Below, in pieces: positions 1 through 5,095 of a stretch of DNA of 6,733 bases. Every line of letters begins with the position of its first letter. Position 1 is the first letter of the stretch. The DNA lies in assembly GCA_944372715.1 (NCBI GenBank), contig CALVZZ010000036.1, positions 1-6,733 of the forward strand, in the 5' to 3' direction. The DNA is from an uncultured Clostridia bacterium (lineage in GTDB: Bacteria; Bacillota; Clostridia; Christensenellales; UBA1242). The notes under the pieces were generated by a model. That model was not told the origin of the DNA. It did not search any database and worked only from the letters and a program-made list of their open reading frames with translations. The translations under genes and the position numbers were made by a program.

Positions 1-352
1 CTTGAATGATTTTCTTCATAAGATCTTCATTGTTTGACGCCCACATTCCCCCTACAAAAAAGGTACATTGAACATTTTTTTCCTTCATAACTTGAAGCAT
101 AGGCTCAATATATTCCGTTCCCCAATACACATTTATCATCAAACTTATATTATTATTGTCTTTATTTCCGTGATAAATTGCAAAATTGTCTGAATTGGAA
201 CTGAACACATTCAGTACTCCCCCTGCATAAGTTAAAGCAAACACACCCACAAGCATTATACTAATAATAACATTAGCAAAAATGTTTCTAAAAATTTTTA
301 CTTTTTTTTCTTCACTTTTTGAATTGTTTTGACGCATAAAAATAAATTTCAT
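1..352 (-). CDS. NodB/YlxY-like polysaccharide deacetylase family protein, N-terminal part (3' end outside window)
   Basis: This is an open frame of 117 codons that leaves the window at its left edge, so only the N-terminus is visible. Residues 1-22 are polar and basic (KSEEKKVK). A hydrophobic stretch at about 24-47 follows and looks like an uncleaved signal anchor or signal peptide, placing the rest outside the membrane. The segment ISLMINVYWGTEYIEPML (69-86) and then CTFFVGGMWA (96-105) match the first strand and second conserved block of the NodB deacetylase fold, which hydrolyses acetyl groups from cell-wall or other glycans. The position directly after pnp matches ylxY of Bacillus subtilis, which also follows pnpA. 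The usual TFDDG motif is replaced by INVYWG, so the metal-binding aspartate is not seen and activity is doubtful. ATG at 350-352 is the longest start because an in-frame TAA lies at 356-358. ATG at 335-337 is an alternative, and neither has a good Shine-Dalgarno sequence. Confidence 0.8.
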   Translation of the reverse strand, partial: MKFIFMRQNNSKSEEKKVKIFRNIFANVIISIMLVGVFALTYAGGVLNVFSSNSDNFAIYHGNKDNNNISLMINVYWGTEYIEPMLQVMKEKNVQCTFFVGGMWASNNEDLMKKIIQ

Positions 353-396
353 ACTTTAAAATATGAAAATTATTTTTGTTTAATTCCATATAATAT

Positions 397-423
397 AAAA
401 AATCACGATAACTCGTGATTTTT
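397..423 (-). terminator. Rho-independent terminator after pnp
   Basis: A perfect 11-bp inverted repeat (398-408 with 413-423, core TCACGA/TCGTGA) encloses a 4-base loop and begins 3 bases after the pnp stop codon. Read on the minus strand, the stem runs into six T residues, the classic form of an intrinsic terminator. The outer pairs are A-T, so the hairpin also has a T-run when read on the plus strand and could act in both directions. It separates the rpsO-pnp unit from the ylxY-like gene. Confidence 0.85.
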
Positions 424-426
424 AAT

Positions 427-2508
427 TTATCTTTTTGCAATAAGTTTTAGGTCAACCCTACCCTTGTTGTCTATTTTGATTACTTCTACTTCAACTATGT
501 CACCAATTGCAACAACATCTTCAACTTTTTCTACTCTTTTAGATGATAATTTACTTATGTGAATCATACCTTCCTTACCAGGAGCTATGTCTACAAAGGC
601 ACCAAAGTTCATTATTCTTGCAACCTTACCAGAATATATTTTACCAACTTCTAAATCTTCTGCAATACTTAAAATAATTTCCTTTGCTCTTTCTGCCATA
701 TCTGAATCAGGAGTTGCAATAAACACTTTTCCATCATCGTCTATATCAATTTTAACACCTGTCTCTTCAATAATTTTATTTATAGTCTTTCCACCAGAAC
801 CAATAACATCTTTAATCTTTTCAGGATTGATTGTAAATGAAATTATTTTTGGTGCATATTTAGAAATTTCAGGACGAGGTTTATCTATTACTGAAAGCAT
901 TTTATCCAAAATGTAAAGTCTTCCCTGTCTTGCTTGTTCAAGCGCTGTCCTTAAAATGTTTTCATCAATTCCTTTAATTTTGATGTCCATTTGAATTGCA
1001 GTTATGCCTTTCGTTGTTCCCGCAACTTTAAAGTCCATATCTCCAAGAAAATCTTCAAGACCTTGAATATCTGAAAGCACTGCAACCTTACCACTCTCAT
1101 CATCTTTGATTAGTCCCATAGCAATTCCTGCAACAGGTGCTTTGATTTTAACTCCACCATCCATTAATGCCAAAGTTGAACCACATACGCTTGCCATAGA
1201 TGATGAACCATTAGAACTTAAAACTTCACTCACCAATCTTAAAGCGTAAGGGAACTCATCTTCACTTGGAATTACAGGTTCAAGTGCTCTTTCAGCCAAA
1301 GCTCCGTGACCAATCTCTCTCCTTCCAGGACTTTTCAAGCTTCTTGCTTCTCCTGTTGAATATGGTGGCATATTATAATGGTGAACATATCTTTTTAATT
1401 CTTCATCATCAAGTCCTTCAAGTTTTTGAGCATCACTAATTGTTCCTAATGTTAATGTGGTTAAAACTTGTGTTTGTCCACGAGTAAATACACCTGTTCC
1501 GTGAACTCTTGGAAGTACACCAGCATCACACCAAATAGGACGGATTTCAGTTAACTTTCTTCCGTCAGGACGAATACCATTGTTTAAAATTTTTGCTCTA
1601 ACCTTTTCTTTTGTCATCTTATAGAGAACATCACCAATTTCTCTTTCTTTTTCTGGGAAAATTTCTTCAAAGTGAGCTTTTACATCTTTATCAACTTCAT
1701 CTTGTCTTGCTTGACGCTCTTGTCTGTCAAAAGTATCCAAAGCATAGTCAAGTTTTTCATTTGCGTATTCTCTTACTGCTTGATCTAACTCTTTATCAAT
1801 AACATAATATTCAATTTGTTTTTCTGCTTTTCCAATTTTTTCTTTTGCATCTAATTGGAATTGTACAAGTTCCTTAATTATGTTATGTGCAAACATAATT
1901 CCACCAAGCATTTCTTCTTCTGTAACTTCTTTTGCACCAGCTTCAACCATTAAAACAGCATCTTTTGTTCCACTAACTGTTAAACTCATTCTGCTTTCTT
2001 CTCTTTGCTTGTCATTTGGATTAGCAATATATTCACCGTCAATTAATGCAACATTCACAGATCCTGTTGGTCCAGCAAAAGGAATCCCTGAAATTGTTAA
2101 AGCAAAGCTTGAACCAAGCATTGCAAGTGGTTCTGGTGTAACATCTGGATCAATTGACAATGCAGTTGCAACAACACTTACATCATTAAAAAAACCCTTT
2201 GGGAATAATGGACGAAGTGGTCTATCTATAAGTCTTGAAGTTAAAATTGCCTTATCAGAAGGGCGGCCTTCTCTCTTTTTAAATCCCCCTGGGATTTTAC
2301 CAACAGAATACATTTTTTCTTCAAAATCAACTCCTAGTGGGAAAAAGTCAATACCTGGGCGTGGTTGTTCACTCATTGTCACATTGACCATAATGACTGT
2401 TTCACCACACTTAACCCAACAAGTACCATCAGCTTGTTCACAATACTTACCTGTTTCAACAGTAACCTTTTTACCACCTATTTCTGTTTCAAAAATTTGA
2501 TTATTCAT
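427..2508 (-). CDS. pnp: Polyribonucleotide nucleotidyltransferase (PNPase)
   Basis: PNPase is a trimeric cytoplasmic 3'-5' exoribonuclease that degrades RNA by phosphorolysis to nucleoside diphosphates. At 693 residues the protein is full length for the family. The domain order is complete: first RNase PH fold (about 10-145, with GGFKKREGRPSDK at 74-86 and SRLIDRPLRPLFP at 91-103), an all-helical linker domain rich in charged residues (about 240-305), a second RNase PH fold (about 312-540), a KH domain with the GSGGK loop at 570-574, and an S1 domain (about 620-690, NFGAFVDI at 634-641). Phosphate-site residues are in NGSSSMAS (433-440). The metal-binding aspartates are in the block ending GDMDFKVAG (489-497), by my count Asp486 and Asp492. 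The start ATG is preceded by TAGGAG with 6 bases of spacing. The gene lies 71 bases after rpsO, as in many bacteria, and ends at an intrinsic terminator. Nothing is truncated, and the tail after the S1 domain is very short. Confidence 0.98.
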   Translation of the reverse strand: MNNQIFETEIGGKKVTVETGKYCEQADGTCWVKCGETVIMVNVTMSEQPRPGIDFFPLGVDFEEKMYSVGKIPGGFKKREGRPSDKAILTSRLIDRPLRPLFPKGFFNDVSVVATALSIDPDVTPEPLAMLGSSFALTISGIPFAGPTGSVNVALIDGEYIANPNDKQREESRMSLTVSGTKDAVLMVEAGAKEVTEEEMLGGIMFAHNIIKELVQFQLDAKEKIGKAEKQIEYYVIDKELDQAVREYANEKLDYALDTFDRQERQARQDEVDKDVKAHFEEIFPEKEREIGDVLYKMTKEKVRAKILNNGIRPDGRKLTEIRPIWCDAGVLPRVHGTGVFTRGQTQVLTTLTLGTISDAQKLEGLDDEELKRYVHHYNMPPYSTGEARSLKSPGRREIGHGALAERALEPVIPSEDEFPYALRLVSEVLSSNGSSSMASVCGSTLALMDGGVKIKAPVAGIAMGLIKDDESGKVAVLSDIQGLEDFLGDMDFKVAGTTKGITAIQMDIKIKGIDENILRTALEQARQGRLYILDKMLSVIDKPRPEISKYAPKIISFTINPEKIKDVIGSGGKTINKIIEETGVKIDIDDDGKVFIATPDSDMAERAKEIILSIAEDLEVGKIYSGKVARIMNFGAFVDIAPGKEGMIHISKLSSKRVEKVEDVVAIGDIVEVEVIKIDNKGRVDLKLIAKR

Positions 2509-2514
2509 TATTTG

Positions 2515-2520
2515 CTCCTA
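2515..2520 (-). promoter_or_regulatory. Ribosome binding site of pnp
   Basis: TAGGAG lies 6 bases before the pnp ATG and fixes MNNQIFETEI as the N-terminus. The stretch between this site and the upstream hairpin (2521-2552) shows no promoter I can recognise, so pnp is most likely expressed by readthrough from rpsO. Confidence 0.85.
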
Positions 2521-2552
2521 AATAAATTTTCACCCTTCCCATAAATATCGTG

Positions 2553-2575
2553 AAAAACCACCTTTAAGGTGGTTT
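2553..2575 (-). terminator. rpsO-pnp intergenic hairpin, probable leaky terminator or processing site
   Basis: An inverted repeat starts 4 bases after the rpsO stop codon. AAACCACCTT at 2555-2564 pairs with AAGGTGGTTT at 2566-2575, giving in practice an 8-bp stem with a 5-base loop. On the minus strand the stem ends in a run of only five T residues before CACG. The shape is that of an intrinsic terminator, but the short U-run and the lack of a visible promoter for pnp suggest partial readthrough. In Escherichia coli the rpsO-pnp spacer carries a terminator after rpsO and an RNase III-cleaved hairpin upstream of pnp used in PNPase autocontrol. A comparable role here is inference only. Confidence 0.7.
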
Positions 2576-2579
2576 ATTA

Positions 2580-2834
2580 CTATCTTATATTTAAAGATTT
2601 TTTAAGTTCACGATAAGCTTCAATATCTTTCTTTTCAAGATATTTTAAAAGTCCTTTGCGTCTACCAACAAGTTGAAGAAGACCCCTTCTTGAATGGTTG
2701 TCGTTAGGATTTGCTTTAAGGTGTTCTGTCAAATGGTTAATTCTTTCAGAAAGAAGTGCAACTTGAACATTTACAGAACCTGTATCATTATCTGATTGTT
2801 TAAAGCTTTCAATAATTTCCTTTTTTTCTTTCAT
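2580..2834 (-). CDS. rpsO: 30S ribosomal protein S15
   Basis: S15 is a primary binding protein of the small-subunit platform and recognises 16S rRNA around the helix 20-21-22 junction. The 84-residue protein is slightly shorter than the usual 88-89 and is complete. Its hallmarks are DTGSVNVQVALLSERINHL (17-35), NHSRRGLLQLVGRRKGLLKY (46-65) and the C-terminal segment EAYRELKKSLNIR. The N-terminus starts directly in the first helix (MKEKKEIIESF), which accounts for the missing residues. AAAGGAGA at 2842-2849 lies 7 bases before the ATG and makes this start secure. The gene ends in TAG. It has its own promoter at 2926-2954 and a structured leader, and pnp follows after a hairpin. Confidence 0.98.
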   Translation of the reverse strand: MKEKKEIIESFKQSDNDTGSVNVQVALLSERINHLTEHLKANPNDNHSRRGLLQLVGRRKGLLKYLEKKDIEAYRELKKSLNIR

Positions 2835-2919
2835 AAATCTTTCTCCTTTATTTTAGTCCCTAAAAACCGAGTTGTGTGTTAAGAGAAATGTTAAATCGCA
2901 CAAAACTCAGCTTAAAGCC
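2835..2919 (-). promoter_or_regulatory. Structured rpsO 5' leader, candidate S15 autoregulatory element
   Basis: From the predicted transcription start near 2919 the leader is about 85 nt. Bases 2913-2899 can pair with 2864-2878 in an imperfect stem of up to 15 positions. The lower part pairs continuously and contains U-G and G-U wobbles flanking a C-G pair. One U-C mismatch separates the lower part from an inner 4-bp UGUG/CACA segment, and the loop region has two TTAA tetramers that could pair. A second hairpin, TTTTAG-GGA-CTAAAA (2851-2865), lies just upstream of the AAAGGAGA ribosome binding site and competes with the last pairs of the long stem. S15 is known to repress its own translation by binding leader RNA in several bacteria, and G-U next to G-C pairs are part of its 16S target. 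The structure is seen in the sequence, but the regulatory role is inferred. Confidence 0.5.
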
Positions 2920-2925
2920 AAAAAC

Positions 2926-2954
2926 ATAATAACACAACATTTTAAGAATGTAAA
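2926..2954 (-). promoter_or_regulatory. Sigma-A-type promoter of rpsO(-pnp)
   Basis: On the minus strand TTTACA (2954-2949) and TATTAT (2931-2926) are separated by exactly 17 bases. TGT (2934-2932) sits directly before the -10 hexamer, forming an extended -10. Each hexamer differs from consensus at one position. Transcription would begin at about 2918-2919 on a G, leaving a leader of roughly 85 nt before rpsO. It lies 28 bases after the stop codon of the PLP-enzyme gene. I see no GC-rich terminator between them, so readthrough from the mutL unit may add to rpsO transcription. Confidence 0.8.
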
Positions 2955-2982
2955 GAGTTTATTAATAATTTTAACATTTAAT

Positions 2983-4203
2983 TTACTTTAAACTTGTAAA
3001 TTTGTTATAAAGTTCTCTTGCAACAATTTTGCAATGTTCAAAAGTAATTCCACCTTGTAAGTATGCCCAATATGGTTTTTTAATTGGACAATCACAACTT
3101 AGTTCTATTGAAGCTCCTCCAACAAATGTTCCTGCCGCCATTATAACTTTTTCTGTATAACCGGGCATATCCCAAGGCTCTGGCACAACATTACTATCAA
3201 CGGGAGAAAACTTTTGAATTGTCTGTACGAAATCAATAAGTTCTTTTTCTGAATTAAATTCAATTGATTTAATTATATCAAAGGTTTGTTGATTAGATTT
3301 TGGCATTATATTATAACCCAAAGAGCTCATAACCTCACCAATTAAATACATTCCTTTAATTGCGCCTACTGTTATGTGTGGTGCAAGGAAAAGTCCTTGA
3401 AAGAATTGTCTGTAACCCATTTCAAATGATCCCACCTCTCTACCCAAAGATGCACTTGTAAATCTGTTTGCAACTAAATTTACAGCATTTTCAGTTCCTA
3501 CAATATATGCCCCTGTTGGTGCTAATGAGCCACCTGCATTTTTAATTAAAGAGCCAACAATTATGTCAGCGCCAACTTGTAAAGGTTCCTTTTTTTCTAC
3601 AAATTCTCCGTAACAATTATCCACCATAATAAATGAGTTTGGAGAAATTTGTTTTATTTTTGAGAAAACAGATTGCATTTTTTCAACTGAAATTGCGTCT
3701 CTTATTGAATATCCTCTTGACCTTTGTACATATACAATTTTTGGTTTGTTCTTTTTAACATATTCAACAGCTAATTGTTCATCAATTTCACCATTTTTAA
3801 GTTCTATTTTTTCAAATTTAACACCAAAATCTGGTAAGCTTCCCAATCCATTTTTTTCATAAACAACTTCGCCAAGAGTATCATAAGGATCACCTGTTAT
3901 TGAAAAAATAATATCATTTGGACGAGCTAAACCAAACAATGCAACATTTAATGCGTGAGAACCACAAGTAATAAGTGGAGTTACAATTGCACTTTCACCA
4001 CCAAAAACTTTTGCAAAAACTTCACAAAGTTTATCTCTTCCCTCGTCACCATATCCATAACCTGTGGAACCATAAAAATGCCTTCCTGAAACATTACAAC
4101 TTTGAAAAGCTTTTAAAACTTTATTCGTATTATAAAGAGCAATATCATCATAGTAAGCAAACATATCTTTAAGTTTTTCTTCACACTCTCTAATTTTATC
4201 CAT
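2983..4203 (-). CDS. PLP-dependent methionine gamma-lyase/aluminium resistance family protein (YnbB-like)
   Basis: The 406-residue protein belongs to the cystathionine/methionine-lyase-like branch of fold-type I PLP enzymes annotated as 'methionine gamma-lyase family' or 'aluminium resistance protein' (YnbB of Bacillus). The N-terminal RHFYGSTGYGYGDEGRDKL (41-59), TPLITCGSHALNVALFG (75-91) and GDPYDTL (104-110) are typical of the family. VDNCYGEF (194-201) contains the aspartate expected to pair with the pyridine nitrogen. GSLIKNAGGSLAPTGAYI (217-234) contains Lys221, the likely Schiff-base lysine. No signal peptide or membrane segment is seen, so it is cytoplasmic. The true substrate of this family is not settled, so the name describes homology and not a proven reaction. 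The start overlaps the end of miaA by 8 bases and has AGAGG 6 bases upstream, indicating translational coupling. The gene ends in TAA before the rpsO promoter region. Confidence 0.9.
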   Translation of the reverse strand: MDKIRECEEKLKDMFAYYDDIALYNTNKVLKAFQSCNVSGRHFYGSTGYGYGDEGRDKLCEVFAKVFGGESAIVTPLITCGSHALNVALFGLARPNDIIFSITGDPYDTLGEVVYEKNGLGSLPDFGVKFEKIELKNGEIDEQLAVEYVKKNKPKIVYVQRSRGYSIRDAISVEKMQSVFSKIKQISPNSFIMVDNCYGEFVEKKEPLQVGADIIVGSLIKNAGGSLAPTGAYIVGTENAVNLVANRFTSASLGREVGSFEMGYRQFFQGLFLAPHITVGAIKGMYLIGEVMSSLGYNIMPKSNQQTFDIIKSIEFNSEKELIDFVQTIQKFSPVDSNVVPEPWDMPGYTEKVIMAAGTFVGGASIELSCDCPIKKPYWAYLQGGITFEHCKIVARELYNKFTSLK

Positions 4204-5095
4204 TTTTTACCTCTTTTAAAATATCGTTAACTGCCTTTTCTCTTGGGAAAGCTTCAATCCAGATTGGGTTAACACCTCTAAGGAGTGTTAACTGTCTTTT
4301 TGCATAATTTCTTGAATGTTGTTTGATTTTATCAATCGTTTGATTATAAGTCCAATTTCCGTCAATAAAATTAAAAAATTCACTATAACCTATACCCTTT
4401 GCACACTGACAATCTTTATTTAATCCATTTCTTAACAATTGTAAAAATTCATCAAATAAACCATCTGAAATCATTTTATCAACTCTTAAATTTATTCTTT
4501 CATAAAGTTTATCTCGATCTGTGTTCAAAGCAAAAATTTTATAATTGAAATCGCTTTTAACACTAACCCTTTTCATCTCATTGCCTGATAAAATTTCCAA
4601 TGCCCTAATAATTCTTTTTTTATCATTTCTTGAAATTTTTTGTGCCATTAAAGGATCTACATTTTTTAACCTTTCATATAATTTTTCAACGCCATAGGTA
4701 TTAGAAAAATTTTCTAGTTCTTGCCTTAATTTATCATCTTTTATTACATTGTGATAATCATAATCATTTACTAATGCCTTAATATAAAGCCCCGTTCCAC
4801 CAACAATAATTGGTATTTTTTTATTCTTAATAATTTGATTGATTACAGTTTTACAATCCTGACAAAACTCTGCAACACTGTATGATTGATTTATATCTAG
4901 AATGTCTAAAAGATAATGTTTTACCCCCGACATTTCTTTTTCTGTAACTTTTCCAGAACCAATGTTTAACCCCTTATAAATTTGCATTGAATCTGCCGAT
5001 ATAATTTCACCATTAATTTGTTTTGCAAGCGTTACAGCAATTTCACTTTTCCCAACTGCTGTTGGTCCTGTAATTACGATAACATCATTTCTCAT
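4196..5095 (-). CDS. miaA: tRNA dimethylallyltransferase
   Basis: MiaA transfers a dimethylallyl group from dimethylallyl diphosphate to N6 of A37 in tRNAs that read codons starting with U, the first step towards ms2i6A. At 299 residues the protein has normal length. The P-loop GPTAVGKS is at 10-17, followed by ADSMQIYKGLNIGSGK (34-49), VGGTGLYIKALV (98-109) and NDKKRIIRALEI (157-168). The C-terminal tRNA-binding region includes KGIGYSEF (233-240) and SRNYAKRQLTLLR (261-273). In the last motif the usual Trp of TWFR or TWLR is Leu, a mild departure. The ATG overlaps the mutL stop as ATGA, with AAAAGGG 4 bases upstream. The 3' end overlaps the next gene by 8 bases. Many Firmicutes have hfq directly after miaA, but here there is no room for it. 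Confidence 0.97.
   Translation of the reverse strand: MRNDVIVITGPTAVGKSEIAVTLAKQINGEIISADSMQIYKGLNIGSGKVTEKEMSGVKHYLLDILDINQSYSVAEFCQDCKTVINQIIKNKKIPIIVGGTGLYIKALVNDYDYHNVIKDDKLRQELENFSNTYGVEKLYERLKNVDPLMAQKISRNDKKRIIRALEILSGNEMKRVSVKSDFNYKIFALNTDRDKLYERINLRVDKMISDGLFDEFLQLLRNGLNKDCQCAKGIGYSEFFNFIDGNWTYNQTIDKIKQHSRNYAKRQLTLLRGVNPIWIEAFPREKAVNDILKEVKNG
4268..4292. repeat. Inverted repeat inside the 3' part of miaA
   Basis: GTTAACAC (4268-4275) and GTGTTAAC (4285-4292) form a perfect 8-bp inverted repeat around a 9-base loop, with an HpaI-type GTTAAC at each end. It lies in the codons for LTLLRGVN, about 65 bases upstream of the next start codon. It could fold in the mRNA, but no U-run follows, so it is not a terminator. 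It may simply result from the codons used. Confidence 0.4.

Noticed and set aside
353..396. Promoter for the ylxY-like gene
   Set aside because: The spacer is almost pure A-T, and several TATATT-like hexamers occur by chance without a matching -35 at proper spacing, so no specific promoter can be supported.
587..916. Plus-strand open frame of 109 codons opposite the KH/S1 end of pnp
   Set aside because: It is antisense to conserved pnp sequence and has no family resemblance, so it is a shadow frame.
1880..2500. Plus-strand open frame of 206 codons opposite the start of pnp
   Set aside because: It lies wholly antisense to a conserved, clearly real gene, shows no recognisable domain, and has a composition expected of a shadow frame.
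2955..2982. Terminator after the PLP-enzyme gene
   Set aside because: Only an A-T-rich AGTTTA/TAAACT repeat with a long loop and no following U-run is present, which is not enough to support a terminator.
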